Shown: positions 17,625 to 27,903, counted from the stretch's first letter. The stretch: 64,000 nt of DNA from Asticcacaulis excentricus (GCF_003966695.1 NZ_AP018827.1:1054001-1118000), one strand, 5' to 3'. The notes: generated from the letters alone by a model not told the origin. Numbers and translations: made by a program.

Positions 17625-19001
17625 TTACGCCATCCGCTTGTCCCTGAGCGTGACGAACTCTTCCGCTGCTGTTGGGTGGACGGCGCAGGTAGCGTCCCAC
17701 TGGGCCTTGGTCAGGCCCGCCTTCACGGCGATACCGGCCATCTGGATGATTTCCGCCGAGTCCGGCCCGACCATGTGCGCGCCCAGCACCACATCGGTCT
17801 TGTGATCGACGATCAGCTTCATAAGCGTGCGGCTTTCGCCCGCCACAAAGCTCGTCTTCATGGGACGGAAACGCGCCGTATAGATATCGACGCGGATACC
17901 ACGCGCCACGGCGTCCTGTTCGGTGAGGCCCACCGTACCTATCTGCGGCTGCGAAAACACCGCCGTGGGGATATTGGCGTAGTCATAGGCCGTCGGATTG
18001 TCTTTGAACGCCGTCTCGACAAAGGCCACGGCCTCACGGATGGCCACGGGCGTCAGGTTGCAGCGATTGGTGACGTCGCCCACCGCAAAGATATGCTCAA
18101 CCGCGGTGCGCGAATAGGCATCGACCACCACGGCCCCGTCGCGGTCCAGCTCAACCCCAACCTCGGTCAGGCCCAGCCCGTCCGTATGCGGACGGCGGCC
18201 GGTGGCATAGAGCACCTGATCGACCGTCAGTTCGGTGTCATCGGTGAGGGTAATTTTTATACCCTTATCGGTTTTTTCCAGTTTTTTGGGGTCGGCGTGG
18301 CACATGACCTTGATGCCCTTCTTGCCGATCTCCTGCGTCAGGTGCTCGCGCACCTCCTGATCGAAGGCGCGCAGGATCTGATCGCCGCGATAGAGGATGT
18401 GCGTATCGACGCCAAAGCCGTTCATGACACCGGCAAACTCAACGGCGATATAGCCGCCGCCGACGATGGCGATGGACTTCGGCAGTTTATCCAGCAGGAA
18501 CATGTCGTTGGAGCTGATGGCCAATTCATGCCCTTCGACCGCTTCCGGCACGAAGGGCTGACCCCCGACGGCGATCAAGATGGTTTTGGCGGTCACCTCA
18601 TAGGGGGCGTCGCCATTGGTCGGCGTCAGGTGCAGCGTATGCGGCCCGGTGAGCTTCGCCCAGGCGGGGATCAGGTCCGCCCCGGCCTTGACCAGATTGG
18701 CGGCATAGATGTCCGACAGGCGCGACACCTCAGCCAGATTGGCATTGCGGAACTTGGTCCAGTCGAAGCGGCCCGTCTGCGCCTCCCAGCCAAAGCCGCG
18801 CGCATAGGCCACCTGCTCCGGCACTTCGGAGGCATAGACCATGAACTTTTTGGGGACGCAGCCGCGCACCACGCAGGTGCCGCCCGGCTTGTCGCCTTCG
18901 GCCACGCCGACCTTGAGGCCCAGTTGCGCGCTCAGCCGCGCCGCGCGCACCCCGCCAGAGCCGGCCCCCAGCACAAAAAGATCATAGTCGAATGTGGACA
19001 T
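17625..19001 (-). CDS. gor: Glutathione-disulfide reductase
   Basis: 458 residues. FAD-dependent pyridine nucleotide disulfide oxidoreductase: FAD loop LGAGSGGVRAARLS, redox pair Cys43/Cys48 in GGTCVVRGCVPKK, NADPH domain GGGYIAVEFAGVM, and dimerisation-domain His in CAVHPTAAEEFVTLR. The VRGCVPKK form and C-terminal HPT block separate glutathione reductase from dihydrolipoamide dehydrogenase and mercuric reductase. Reduces GSSG with NADPH in the cytoplasm. It is the last gene of a glmU-rpiA-gor run, 11 bp after rpiA. Confidence 0.95.
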   Translation of the reverse strand: MSTFDYDLFVLGAGSGGVRAARLSAQLGLKVGVAEGDKPGGTCVVRGCVPKKFMVYASEVPEQVAYARGFGWEAQTGRFDWTKFRNANLAEVSRLSDIYAANLVKAGADLIPAWAKLTGPHTLHLTPTNGDAPYEVTAKTILIAVGGQPFVPEAVEGHELAISSNDMFLLDKLPKSIAIVGGGYIAVEFAGVMNGFGVDTHILYRGDQILRAFDQEVREHLTQEIGKKGIKVMCHADPKKLEKTDKGIKITLTDDTELTVDQVLYATGRRPHTDGLGLTEVGVELDRDGAVVVDAYSRTAVEHIFAVGDVTNRCNLTPVAIREAVAFVETAFKDNPTAYDYANIPTAVFSQPQIGTVGLTEQDAVARGIRVDIYTARFRPMKTSFVAGESRTLMKLIVDHKTDVVLGAHMVGPDSAEIIQMAGIAVKAGLTKAQWDATCAVHPTAAEEFVTLRDKRMA

Positions 19002-19012
19002 GTCGCGCTTTC

Positions 19013-19705
19013 TTACGGATGGAGGATATCGACGCCGCTATCGGTGCCGATCAGCGCAATGTCAGCCAGATCGAGGAACAGGCCGTGATCGACGACCCCC
19101 GTGGTGGCTTTCAGCGCGCTGGCCAGTCCGGAAGGATCAAGGATCGCCCCGCACGGCACGTCAAAGATAAGATTGCCGCCGTCGGTCACAAAGGGCTCAC
19201 CGCCTTTTTTCCGTAAAACCGGCAATTTGGCGATGTCAAACTCGCTCAGCACGTCGCAGATGCGGTTGATCGTACCCTTATAGGCAAAGGGCTCGACCTC
19301 GATCGGCAAGGCAAAGGCCCCCAGCGTGGCCACGTGCTTGGCCGCATCGGCGATGACGATACAGCGGTCGGCCATTTCCCAGATCAGCTTTTCCCGCAAA
19401 AGCGCGCCGCCGCCGCCCTTGATCAGGGCCAGCCCGGCCCCAATTTCGTCCGCGCCATCGACGCAGACATCCAGCTTGCCCACATCGTTGATATCCCTGA
19501 TCTCCAGCCCCAGAGACTGCGCCAGATGCGTCGTCTGGTTCGAGGTGGAAACGAGCGTCAGCTTCAGCCCGCCCTGCACGGCGTCGGCCACGGCCTTGAC
19601 GAACCAGGCGGCCGTGGAGCCGGTCCCAAGCCCGACCTTCATGCCGTTTTCGATATGGTCAATGGCGGCCAGCCCGGCGGCCTGTTTCTGGGTATCGGCG
19701 GACAT
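19013..19705 (-). CDS. rpiA: Ribose-5-phosphate isomerase A
   Basis: 230 residues. Interconverts ribose 5-phosphate and ribulose 5-phosphate in the pentose phosphate pathway. Shows the phosphate loop GLGTGSTAAWFV, DVCVDGADEIGAGLALIKGG with the catalytic Asp and Glu, and a GGGGALLREK block with the conserved Lys. It lies 3 bp after glmU and 11 bp before gor, so one transcript is likely. Confidence 0.97.
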   Translation of the reverse strand: MSADTQKQAAGLAAIDHIENGMKVGLGTGSTAAWFVKAVADAVQGGLKLTLVSTSNQTTHLAQSLGLEIRDINDVGKLDVCVDGADEIGAGLALIKGGGGALLREKLIWEMADRCIVIADAAKHVATLGAFALPIEVEPFAYKGTINRICDVLSEFDIAKLPVLRKKGGEPFVTDGGNLIFDVPCGAILDPSGLASALKATTGVVDHGLFLDLADIALIGTDSGVDILHP

Positions 19706-19708
19706 GAC

Positions 19709-21073
19709 TTAACCTTTCTTTTGGGCGGCTTTTTCCGCCGCCTTGCGTTCACGGAAGGCCCTAGCCCATCCGGCCTTTTCGGTCTGGCGCGAACGCTCAA
19801 AGGCCAGCGCGTCAGCGGGCACATCCTCCGTAATCACCGAACCCGATCCGGTGATGGCCCCGGCCCCCACCGTCACCGGCGCAACCAGCGAGGCGTTAGA
19901 GCCGACAAAGGCCCCTTCGCCGATGATCGTGCGGTGCTTGAAATAGCCATCATAATTACAGAAGATGGTGCCCGCGCCGATATTGGCCTTCGCGCCGACC
20001 TCGCCGTCGCCCAGATAGCTGAGGTGATTGGCCTTGGCCCCCTCACCGATCCTGACGTTCTTCACCTCGACAAAATTGCCAATGTGCACATCCTTGCCGA
20101 TATCGGCCCCCGGACGCAGGCGGGCATAGGGACCGATCAGCGCCCCTTCGGCAACGCTGGCCCCCTCAAGGTGCGAAAAGGCGCGGATCACCGCCCCTGA
20201 GGCAACGCTCACCCCTTCGGCAAAGACGACATTGGGCTCAACCACCACGCCCGGCGCGATGTGCGTGTCCCACGACAGGAAGACGGTCTCCGGCGCAGGC
20301 ATGGTCACGCCGTTCAGCATCAGGGCCTTGCGGCGGCGCGATTGCCAGATGGCTTCGGCCGCCGCCAGTTCGACCTGAGAATTGACGCCCGTGACATCCT
20401 CTTCAGCTACGAAACAGACCTTGGGTTTCAACCCACGGCCCTTGGCGATGCCCACCACGTCGGTCAGGTAATATTCGCCCTTGGCATTGTCGTTACGCAC
20501 TTCGTCCAGCAGGGCGAACAGGGTGGCGCGATCCGCCGCCAGCACGCCGGAATTGCAAGCGCGGATAGCCAGTTGTTCCGCCGTCGCCTCCTTGGCCTCG
20601 ACAATGGCGCTGAGGTCGTCCGTTCCTTCGATGACCAGACGGCCATAGGCCCCCGGATCGGCGGCCTCAAAACCCAGAACCGCCAGATCGGCGGTCTTGG
20701 CCAGATCGAACACGGTCTTGAGCGTCTGCGTGTCGATCAGCGGGCAATCGGCATAGGAGACCACGACCTGACCATCGAAATCGCTGAGCGCCGCCTTGGC
20801 CGCCAACACCGCATGACCCGTCCCCAGCGGCGGGTCCTGCACCACCACGCTGTCGGCCCCCAGACGCTGACGCGCGCTGTCGCCGACCTGCGGCGAATGG
20901 GCCCCGACCACGACAATGATGCGCTCACAGTTCAGCCCTTCGGCCGCATCGATGGCCAGGTCCATCATGGCCCGACCGGCCACCCGGTGCAGCACCTTGG
21001 GCAGCGTCGATTTCATGCGCGTGCCCTGTCCAGCCGCCAGAATGATGGCGGCGCGTTTGCGGTTTTGGCTCAT
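19709..21073 (-). CDS. glmU: Bifunctional UDP-N-acetylglucosamine pyrophosphorylase / glucosamine-1-phosphate acetyltransferase
   Basis: 454 residues. N-terminal uridyltransferase with [13 protein letters not shown] and the [15 protein letters not shown] loop; C-terminal left-handed beta-helix acetyltransferase of hexapeptide repeats ([37 protein letters not shown]). Makes UDP-GlcNAc for peptidoglycan and lipopolysaccharide. First gene of the glmU-rpiA-gor unit; divergent from gph, with 85 bp between. Confidence 0.97.
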   Translation of the reverse strand: MSQNRKRAAIILAAGQGTRMKSTLPKVLHRVAGRAMMDLAIDAAEGLNCERIIVVVGAHSPQVGDSARQRLGADSVVVQDPPLGTGHAVLAAKAALSDFDGQVVVSYADCPLIDTQTLKTVFDLAKTADLAVLGFEAADPGAYGRLVIEGTDDLSAIVEAKEATAEQLAIRACNSGVLAADRATLFALLDEVRNDNAKGEYYLTDVVGIAKGRGLKPKVCFVAEEDVTGVNSQVELAAAEAIWQSRRRKALMLNGVTMPAPETVFLSWDTHIAPGVVVEPNVVFAEGVSVASGAVIRAFSHLEGASVAEGALIGPYARLRPGADIGKDVHIGNFVEVKNVRIGEGAKANHLSYLGDGEVGAKANIGAGTIFCNYDGYFKHRTIIGEGAFVGSNASLVAPVTVGAGAITGSGSVITEDVPADALAFERSRQTEKAGWARAFRERKAAEKAAQKKG

Positions 21074-21158
21074 TGTCGTGATTCACCTGTTGCCGTTTGG
21101 CCCGATTTAGACCAAAGCACCGGCGAATTGAACGTGAAAAACACCCGCCGGAGCGATT

Positions 21159-21851
21159 TTGCCCATGACGACCCTTCCTGACCTCAGCGGATACGGTATC
21201 GCCTTCGATCTCGATGGCACGCTGGTGGAAACCGCGCCGGACATTATCGGCACGCTGAACGCCATTCTGGCCGAATACGACGTGCCGCCCTTCCCTTACG
21301 AAGCGGCGCGCAGTCTGGTCGGGCGCGGGGCGCGCTCATTAATCCAGCGCGGCTTTGCGGCAGCCAATGTGCCGCTCAGCGAAGAGGCCGAACTGCCCAT
21401 GGTCGGGCGCTTTCTCGACCTCTATCGCGACCGCATTGATCAGGAAAGCCACGCCTTTCCGGGGCTTGAGGCCGCTCTGGATCAACTGAGCGCCGCGGGC
21501 GCGACGCTCGCCGTCTGTACCAACAAGCCGACGGCCCTGTCGGAACTGCTGCTGACCCGGCTCGGCCTGATCGGGCGCTTCGGCTCGGTGCGCGGGGCGG
21601 ATAGTGTGCCGCTCAAAAAGCCTGATGCCGACCACCTGAAGGCCTGCGCCGACGATCTGAACCTGCCGCTGGAAAAAATGCTGTTGATCGGCGATTCCGA
21701 AACCGACTATCTGACGGCGCAAAACGCGGGCGTCCCCTGCGTACTGGTGAGCTTCGGCTATTGCGATACGCCGATGGAGGCGATGTCACCCGCCGCCCTG
21801 ATCGACCATTTCGACGAACTGCCCACAGCCATCGCCTCTATCCTGCGATAA
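21159..21851 (+). CDS. gph: Phosphoglycolate phosphatase-like HAD hydrolase
   Basis: 230 residues. HAD superfamily IA with the nucleophile Asp pair in AFDLDGTLVETAPDI, motif II Thr in VCTNKP, motif III Lys in SVPLKKPDAD and motif IV in LLIGDSETDYLTA. The helical cap between motif I and II matches Gph. Removes phosphate from 2-phosphoglycolate formed during repair of oxidised DNA ends. A wider HAD specificity cannot be excluded. Confidence 0.9.
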   Translation: MPMTTLPDLSGYGIAFDLDGTLVETAPDIIGTLNAILAEYDVPPFPYEAARSLVGRGARSLIQRGFAAANVPLSEEAELPMVGRFLDLYRDRIDQESHAFPGLEAALDQLSAAGATLAVCTNKPTALSELLLTRLGLIGRFGSVRGADSVPLKKPDADHLKACADDLNLPLEKMLLIGDSETDYLTAQNAGVPCVLVSFGYCDTPMEAMSPAALIDHFDELPTAIASILR

Positions 21852-21906
21852 AAGCTCTTGTCAGGGCGGCGCGCAGCGACTAATAAGCGCGCTCCCTGCT
21901 TTGGAT

Positions 21907-21981
21907 GGACGCGTAGCTCAGCGGGAGAGCATTCGCTTCACACGCGAAGGGTCACAGGTTCAATCCCTGTCGCGTCCACCA
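21907..21981 (+). tRNA. tRNA-Val (anticodon CAC)
   Basis: Full cloverleaf: acceptor GGACGCG (21907-21913) pairs with CGCGTCC (21971-21977); D arm GCTC/GAGC; anticodon stem TTCGC/GCGAA around the loop TTCACAC with anticodon CAC; T arm ACAGG/CCTGT around TTCAATC; CCA is encoded at 21979-21981. Reads GUG valine codons. Confidence 0.97.
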
Positions 21982-22269
21982 TTTCTCCTCAGTCATCGAC
22001 ATAAATGCTCTCAAACTGTTGCCTCATAACGGCTTTGATCATTCGTGCGTCATCGTCTCCCCACGGTCTCATGACGATTGTGCGGAGGGAGTGTTACGAT
22101 TCGATGGTCTGCTAAGCCAGAATCTCTCAACAGAATCAGCAGCTAATGGCTTACAGCCTGTTACGATTCCCTGTTACGATTCTGTGCGTTCACCATCGGT
22201 TTGGCATCGACTTACTGACCCTCCACAAAACGATCAGTCCTCGGACGATAATCAAGGCTCAGGACAGGG
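21982..22269. repeat. AT-richer gap after tRNA-Val with three short direct repeats
   Basis: No convincing gene. The word GTTACGATTC occurs three times, at 22093-22102, 22160-22169 and 22173-22182; the last two are a tandem 13-bp unit (CTGTTACGATTCC). Base composition is lower in GC than the flanks and continues so through the orphan secreted gene. An 86-codon frame here lacks a ribosome site and coding character. I saw no second copy of the tRNA 3' end, so an integration boundary is not proven. Confidence 0.5.
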
Positions 22270-22719
22270 TTACTTCTGAACATACTTATGGAAAATCTCG
22301 CCGCCCTTGGTGACGGAGTAATGGTAAGGCTTGCCGCAGCCGGCGCGTGATTTACCGAGGGTGCCGTCCCGGTTCGGGTAATATTCTTGCTTATGTACAA
22401 AATCGACGAACATGATGTCGGTATAGTGTTTGCCACCATATGACTCCGACTGCTGGCCCCGCGTCAGCGCCCGCCAACACTCCGGGTTATTGCCGGTCTT
22501 GGCAAAATCTTCGTAGACCTTACTCAAAGCGGGTATCCAATCGGCGGGCAGCTTAGCCCAATGCGGATCAGTGTCATCATAGAAATTGTCGTGGATGATC
22601 CGGCGCTTTGTCTCGGCATCCACTTGCTGCTGCGTTTGCGCGACGACGGGCGACGACATAAGCAGGATCGCGCCCGATACCATCGCCATCGACGCCAAAA
22701 CGCGGTTCCATACCTTCAT
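22270..22719 (-). CDS. Secreted protein of unknown function
   Basis: 149 residues. A clear Sec signal peptide (MKVWNRVLASMAMVSGAILL, cleavage after AQ-A-like VVAQ around residue 28), then a mature, hydrophilic domain with two Cys (PECWRAL and RAGCGKPYHY) that could form a disulfide. Not recognised. Codon usage is less GC-rich at third positions than neighbours, and it sits in the AT-rich stretch by tRNA-Val. No partner gene nearby; function unknown. Confidence 0.7.
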   Translation of the reverse strand: MKVWNRVLASMAMVSGAILLMSSPVVAQTQQQVDAETKRRIIHDNFYDDTDPHWAKLPADWIPALSKVYEDFAKTGNNPECWRALTRGQQSESYGGKHYTDIMFVDFVHKQEYYPNRDGTLGKSRAGCGKPYHYSVTKGGEIFHKYVQK

Positions 22720-22941
22720 CGTTCATCCCCCTGTTGTTATTAACGCTGAAACTATGGCTGATCGAGTGCCGGGTCAATGACCTGACCGGTTATCTCGATC
22801 CGTCCAGCGCAACGTCAGGACGCGTCGATAAAAACACGAGATATCGACATGAGAAGCGTGCCTCCCTCACTGCGCGAACTATTAAGTTTTACTGAGCAGT
22901 TGTAGGACAATTCGCCGTAAATCACCCTAATCCGGACAAGC

Positions 22942-24786
22942 CTAAGCCGTCTTGGTCGCTTCGGCGCTGTCGGACTCGTCGTCGGTCAGGATGCGTTCCA
23001 GTTCCTTCTGGCTAAGGCGCGTGAAGTTGACCAAATCAGGCTCAGAATCGAAAAACGCGAAGGATTTTCGCAGGGTCACGATGTCGTGTTGTAAGAAGGC
23101 CTGCGCGCGGCGTTCGACCTGGGCCTTGGGCGCGCCCATGCTGATCAGGGCTTCGCGCGCTACCGCCATCGACGAGTCCAGCGTTTCGCGGTGGTAGTAG
23201 TCCACCCCCGCCCGGTCCAGTTCATAGGCGTGGCGGCGGTTGCGCGCCCGCGCGAACACCTTGAGATGCGGGAAGTTTTCCTTGGCCAGTTGCACGATCT
23301 TCACCGCGCCTTCGGCATCGTCGATGGCCACAATCAGCATCCGCGCCTGATCGGCACCGGCGCTGCGCAGCACATCCAGCCGCGTCGCGTCGCCGAAATA
23401 GGCCCGATTGATACCAAAGCGTTGCAGAAGCTCGATCTGGTCCGGGTTGTTCTCCAGAATGGTCACGGTCACGCCCTGCGAGCGCAGGAAGCGCCCGATG
23501 ATCTGACCGAAGCGGCCAAACCCGGCGATGATGACGCTGTTGCGTTCCTCAATGGCGTCCGGTGCGCGTTCGGGCAGGAGCGAGAGGAAGCGCGGCACGA
23601 CATAGCGCGTAAACAGCTCAAGGCAGATCGGGGTGATGCCGATGGAGATAGCCACCACCAGCGTCAGGAAGCGGCGCAGATCGGGCGTCAGAAGCCCTAA
23701 CTGCCCCGACAACTGAAACAGCACAAAGGCGAACTCCCCGCCCTGCGCCAGGGACAGGGCCAGCCCAGATCCGGCGATATTGTCCATACCAAACCGCCGC
23801 GCCAGAGCGTATAGAATCAAGCCCTTAATGGCCATCAGCCCGACGACCGCCAGCATAAGCTGCACCGGCTGGGTCAGCAGACGATCGACGTCCATCCCCA
23901 TGCCGACCGAGATGAAAAACAGGCCGAGCAAGAGCCCCTTGAACGGCTGAATGTCGGTTTCAATCGTCGTCTTATAGGGGGAGTTGGCCAGAACGACGCC
24001 GCCCAGAAACGCACCCAGTGCCGGGGATACGCCGACCAGTTGCATCAGCAGCGTCACCCCAACGACCAGCGCCAGAGAGGTGGCCGTAAACACTTCGCGC
24101 AGATTGGTCCGCGCGATACGGGGCAGGAAATAGCGCGACAGAAGCTGCCCGCCGGCAATGACCATGGCGATGGTGGACAGGCCCGCCAGCGCCTGCGCCC
24201 ACACCGGCAGGTGTTCCACCAGACTGGCCCCATGCGCCGCCGGAGCCTGCCCGCCGCCTACCGCCAGAAGCGGAATGATGATCAGGATGGGGATGACGGC
24301 AATGTCCTGAAACAGCAGGACGGAGAAGGTGGTTTCGCCGACCTGGGTCTGTATCAGGTGCTTTTCTTCCAGCATCTGAAGCACCAGCGCCGTGGACGAC
24401 ATGGACAGCGCCATGCCGATGGCCAGCGCCGTCTGCCAGCTCAGATTGAGGCCGAACTTGCCGAGCACCAGAATCGTCCCCATCAGGGCCAGAGACGATA
24501 AAACGACCTGAAGCCCGCCCATGCCGACAATGGTGCGCCGCAGCCGCCACAGAAGCGCGGGCTCAAGCTCAAGGCCGATAAGGAACATCATCATCACCAC
24601 GCCGAATTCGGCAAAGTGCATGGTCGAGGTAACGCGGTCGATAAAGCCCAGACCTGACGGCCCGATCAGGATACCGGCGATGAGATAGCCCAGCACCGCC
24701 CCCAGCTTGAATCGCGCCGCCAGCGGCACGACCAGACAGGCCGCCGCCAGAAACACAAATACATTCAGCAGTAATCCCGTATCCAC
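22942..24786 (-). CDS. CPA2-type monovalent cation:proton antiporter (Kef family)
   Basis: 614 residues from GTG 24786; GGAG lies 7 bases upstream, which beats the TTG at 24801. About 12 membrane helices with VLGYLIAGILIGPSGLG and GVVLANSPYKTTIETDIQPF, then a cytoplasmic RCK/TrkA-N nucleotide-binding domain (NSVIIAGFGRFGQIIGRFLR and YFGDATRLDVLRSAGADQA). KefB/KefC proteins release K+ during electrophile stress and are gated by glutathione adducts, and a KefF/G partner is often adjacent; none is seen here. K+/H+ exchange is the likely activity. Confidence 0.88.
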   Translation of the reverse strand: MDTGLLLNVFVFLAAACLVVPLAARFKLGAVLGYLIAGILIGPSGLGFIDRVTSTMHFAEFGVVMMMFLIGLELEPALLWRLRRTIVGMGGLQVVLSSLALMGTILVLGKFGLNLSWQTALAIGMALSMSSTALVLQMLEEKHLIQTQVGETTFSVLLFQDIAVIPILIIIPLLAVGGGQAPAAHGASLVEHLPVWAQALAGLSTIAMVIAGGQLLSRYFLPRIARTNLREVFTATSLALVVGVTLLMQLVGVSPALGAFLGGVVLANSPYKTTIETDIQPFKGLLLGLFFISVGMGMDVDRLLTQPVQLMLAVVGLMAIKGLILYALARRFGMDNIAGSGLALSLAQGGEFAFVLFQLSGQLGLLTPDLRRFLTLVVAISIGITPICLELFTRYVVPRFLSLLPERAPDAIEERNSVIIAGFGRFGQIIGRFLRSQGVTVTILENNPDQIELLQRFGINRAYFGDATRLDVLRSAGADQARMLIVAIDDAEGAVKIVQLAKENFPHLKVFARARNRRHAYELDRAGVDYYHRETLDSSMAVAREALISMGAPKAQVERRAQAFLQHDIVTLRKSFAFFDSEPDLVNFTRLSQKELERILTDDESDSAEATKTA

Positions 24787-24915
24787 ATGCCGTCTCCGCA
24801 ATCGTCGTCAGAAGATAGGGGCGTTCGGGGGGCTTTCACAATAGCTTGACTGGCAAAAAGCCTTCCCAGGGCCGCTGCGGTTGACAGTCTGTCGCCGGTC
24901 GTCTCAACTGTGATC

Positions 24916-25731
24916 ATGAGTGACCTTTCGTCTCCGGACCTCTTCACCCTGACCGAACGCGGCGGACCGCTGGTTATTGCTGCGCCGCATGTCGGGACGT
25001 ACCTGCCGCCGGACATTGCGGCCCGACTCAATCCGGTGGGTTTGTCGGTGATGGAGACGGACTTCCACGTCCATCGCCTGTACGATTTTGCGGCTGAGCT
25101 TGAGGCGACGACCCTGTTTGCCACCCATTCGCGCTACGTGGTCGATCTCAACCGCGATCCGCACTCTTCGCCCCTCTATCCGGGGATGTTTGAAACCGGC
25201 CTGTGCCCGTTGAGCGATTTCGACCGCAATCCCATCTATCTCGAAGGGCAGGAACCGAGCCTTGCCGAGACCGAACAGCGGCGTTTTCAGTACTGGTTTC
25301 CCTATCACGCCCGACTTGAAGAGGTGCTGGAGGCGACGCGCCAGCGCCACGGCTTTGCGCTGCTGATCGACGCCCATTCGATCCGCCCGTCGATCCCGCT
25401 GCTGTTTGACGGCGCGCTGCCCGATCTCAGCTTCGGCTCCGATAGCGGGCGCACCCTGCCGCCCGTGGTGATCAAGGCTCTGCGAGGCTGGATGCAGCGC
25501 ACGACCGACTGGACCAGCGTGCTGGATGGGCGTTTCAAGGGCGGCTTCACCACGCGCGGTCACGGGCGACCCGAAGACCACATCTACGCCCTGCAAATCG
25601 AGATCGTGCAAAGCTGCTATCTCGACATGAACGACCCCACCCGTTTCGACCCGCAACGCGCCCGGCCTTTGTCGCAAACGCTGAAACCGCTGCTGGAGAC
25701 CTTGATTTCGGCGGCGAAACAGGCCAAGTGA
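24916..25731 (+). CDS. N-formylglutamate amidohydrolase family protein
   Basis: 271 residues from ATG 24916 (the GTG at 24910 is two codons earlier). Contains [19 protein letters not shown], the ARG/Asp rich [18 protein letters not shown] block, and the zinc-site [18 protein letters not shown], as in HutG-type N-formylglutamate deformylases. In histidine degradation such enzymes release glutamate and formate. No hut gene is nearby, so another N-acyl amino acid could be the substrate. Folate gene folD follows 34 bp downstream; formate and one-carbon metabolism are a plausible but unproven link. Confidence 0.85.
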   Translation: MSDLSSPDLFTLTERGGPLVIAAPHVGTYLPPDIAARLNPVGLSVMETDFHVHRLYDFAAELEATTLFATHSRYVVDLNRDPHSSPLYPGMFETGLCPLSDFDRNPIYLEGQEPSLAETEQRRFQYWFPYHARLEEVLEATRQRHGFALLIDAHSIRPSIPLLFDGALPDLSFGSDSGRTLPPVVIKALRGWMQRTTDWTSVLDGRFKGGFTTRGHGRPEDHIYALQIEIVQSCYLDMNDPTRFDPQRARPLSQTLKPLLETLISAAKQAK

Positions 25732-25765
25732 GCCGCGAAATTTCCAAGCTTCTCCGGAGAGCCTC

Positions 25766-26671
25766 ATGAGCGCGCGCGGCAATATTATCGACGGCTTCGG
25801 CTACGCCAAGGGTCTGCGCGAACGCATCGCCGGGCGCGTGGCGACGCTTAAGGCCGAACACGGCCTGACGCCCTGTCTGGTGGTGGTGATCGTCGGCGAA
25901 GACCCGGCTAGCCAGATCTATGTCAAGAACAAAGGCGAGACGACGAAGGCCGTCGGCATGGAAAGCCGCACCATCGTCCTGCCAGCGGACACGACCGAGG
26001 CCGATCTGCTGAAACTGATCGGCGAACTGAATGCTGATACCGGCGTCAACGGCATACTGGTGCAACTGCCCCTGCCCGCGCATATGTCGTCACTAAAGGT
26101 CATCGACGCCATCGACCCGCTGAAGGATGTCGATGGCTTTCATGTGCAGAATGCCGGGCGTCTGGCCGTGGGCCTCGACGCCATTGTCCCCTGCACGCCG
26201 CTGGGCTCGCTAATGCTGCTGAAGGACGCGCTCAAGACGCACGGTGACGGCAATCTGTCGGGCCTCAATGCCGTGATCGTCGGGCGCTCCAACATCGTGG
26301 GCAAGCCGATGGCGCAGCTTCTGCTCAATGAAAACTGCACCGTGACGATCGCCCATTCGCGCACCACCAACCTGCCGGAGTTGTGCCGCACCGCCGATGT
26401 GCTGGTCGCCGCCGTCGGGCGTCCGAAATTCATCCAAGGCGACTGGGTGAAGGACGGGGCCTATGTGATCGACGTCGGCATCAACCGCATCGAGGTCGAG
26501 GGCAAAAGCAAGATCGTCGGCGATGTCGATTTCGACGCCGCCCTGCCGCGCGCTACGGCCATCACGCCGGTGCCCAAGGGCGTCGGTCCGATGACCATTG
26601 CCTGCCTGCTTAACAACACCTTACAAGCGGCCTGCGTGCAGCACGGCCTGCCCGTCCCCGGCGACCTGTAA
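25766..26671 (+). CDS. folD: Methylenetetrahydrofolate dehydrogenase / methenyltetrahydrofolate cyclohydrolase
   Basis: 301 residues. Bifunctional NADP-dependent one-carbon enzyme. It has the substrate-side Lys in [24 protein letters not shown], the cofactor signature [17 protein letters not shown] and the C-terminal [19 protein letters not shown] ribosome site (CCGGAGAG) precedes ATG 25766. The stop is followed after 3 bp by the ATG of the disrupted reductase gene, so the two are co-transcribed. Confidence 0.97.
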   Translation: MSARGNIIDGFGYAKGLRERIAGRVATLKAEHGLTPCLVVVIVGEDPASQIYVKNKGETTKAVGMESRTIVLPADTTEADLLKLIGELNADTGVNGILVQLPLPAHMSSLKVIDAIDPLKDVDGFHVQNAGRLAVGLDAIVPCTPLGSLMLLKDALKTHGDGNLSGLNAVIVGRSNIVGKPMAQLLLNENCTVTIAHSRTTNLPELCRTADVLVAAVGRPKFIQGDWVKDGAYVIDVGINRIEVEGKSKIVGDVDFDAALPRATAITPVPKGVGPMTIACLLNNTLQAACVQHGLPVPGDL

Positions 26672-26674
26672 AAC

Positions 26675-27903
26675 ATGAGCGCGGGTGTCGTCATCATCGG
26701 AGCAGGTCACGCCGGCGGATCGGCGGCGGCCTTCCTGCGCCAGTACGGCTACGAAGGTCCGATCACCCTGATCGGGGACGAACCGCACCTGCCCTACCAG
26801 CGCCCCCCCTGTCGAAGGCCTGGCTGAAGGGCGAGGCGTCGGGCGACGACCTCTATCTGCGGCCGCAGGACTTCTATGACGACGCGAATATCGCCGCCTG
26901 GCTTGAGCGCCGCGTCGAGGCCATCGATACGGCAGGCAAGACCGTCACCATCGACGGCCAACCCATCGGCTATGAGCACCTGATCATCGCCACCGGTTCA
27001 AAGGCGCGACCTTTCGGCTGTCCCGGTGCCGAGGCTACGCCTTATCATCTGCTGCGCACCATTGCCGACGCCGAATGGCTCAAGCCGCACCTGAGGGCCG
27101 GCCAACGCATCGGCCTGATCGGCGCGGGCTATGTGGGGCTGGAAGTCGCCGCCTCCGCGCGCAAGCTGGGCAGCACGGTGACGGTGTTTGAGCGCGAAAG
27201 CCGCATTCTAGCGCGCGTCGCCTCGCCCGTTCTGTCGGAAGCCTTTACGCGCATCCACCGCGATAACGGCGTCAATCTGATCACCGGAGCCGAGGTGGTG
27301 CGTGTGAGTGCCGACGGTGATTTGCGCCGCGTGCATATTGCCGATGGCGCGGTGCATGAATTCGATGTGCTGCTGGTGGGCATAGGCGCCCTGCCCGCCG
27401 ATGATCTGGCGCAGGCCGCCGGTATCACGTGTGCAAACGGCATCGTCGTCGATCCCGAAGCCCGTACCTCGGCCGCGAATGTGTTTGCCATCGGCGACGT
27501 GACCTCGCGCGAGGTCAGGCCGTGGTACGAGGGCCGCTATCGGCTGGAAAGCGTGCCGAGCGCGCTGGAGCAGGCCAAGCAGGCCGCCGCCGCCATTACC
27601 GGCTTCAAGGCCCCGCCGCCCGAAGTGCCGTGGTTCTGGTCCGATCAGTACGACTATAAGCTCCAGATTGCGGGCCTGACGCGCGCCGATGCCAAACTGA
27701 TCACGCGCGGTGATCCGGCAACAGGGGTCTTCAGCGTGTTTCATCTGAACGCCGATCAGCAGGTCATCTGCGTCGAAAGCGTCAATCGCCCGGCGGATTT
27801 TATGGCGGGCAAGCAATTGATTCATAAGGCTATGGTGGTGGAAGATAGCGTCATCGCCGATGCCGACGCCTCACTGAAACCCTATTTGCAGCCTGCTCGC
27901 TAA
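26675..27903 (+). pseudogene. Rubredoxin/ferredoxin-type NAD(P)H reductase, broken by a 1-bp frameshift
   Basis: Starts at ATG 26675 with SAGVVIIGAGHAGGSAAAFL (FAD loop) and PITLIGDEPHLPYQRPP. At the C-run 26803-26809 (seven C) the frame is lost; one extra C restores LSKAWLKGEASGDDLYLRP and the rest of the protein: NAD loop GLIGAGYVGLEVAASARKLG, VFAIGDVTSREV and the reductase C-terminal domain (WFWSDQYDYKLQIAG). The total length of 1229 bases is one short of 410 codons. Intact, it would be a rhodocoxin/putidaredoxin reductase-like flavoprotein passing electrons from NADH to a [2Fe-2S] ferredoxin for a P450 or dioxygenase. It could be a true pseudogene or a sequencing error; the rest of the frame shows no other damage. 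Confidence 0.85.

Noticed and set aside
17520-19088. 522-codon open frame on the plus strand
   Set aside because: Antisense shadow of glutathione reductase; no recognisable domain.
22019-22279. 86-codon open frame after tRNA-Val
   Set aside because: No ribosome site, no coding character, and it overlaps the end of the secreted protein gene.
21907-24786. Integrative element at tRNA-Val
   Set aside because: No integrase gene and no duplicated tRNA end; only the composition and repeats hint at it, so it is given only as a weak finding.
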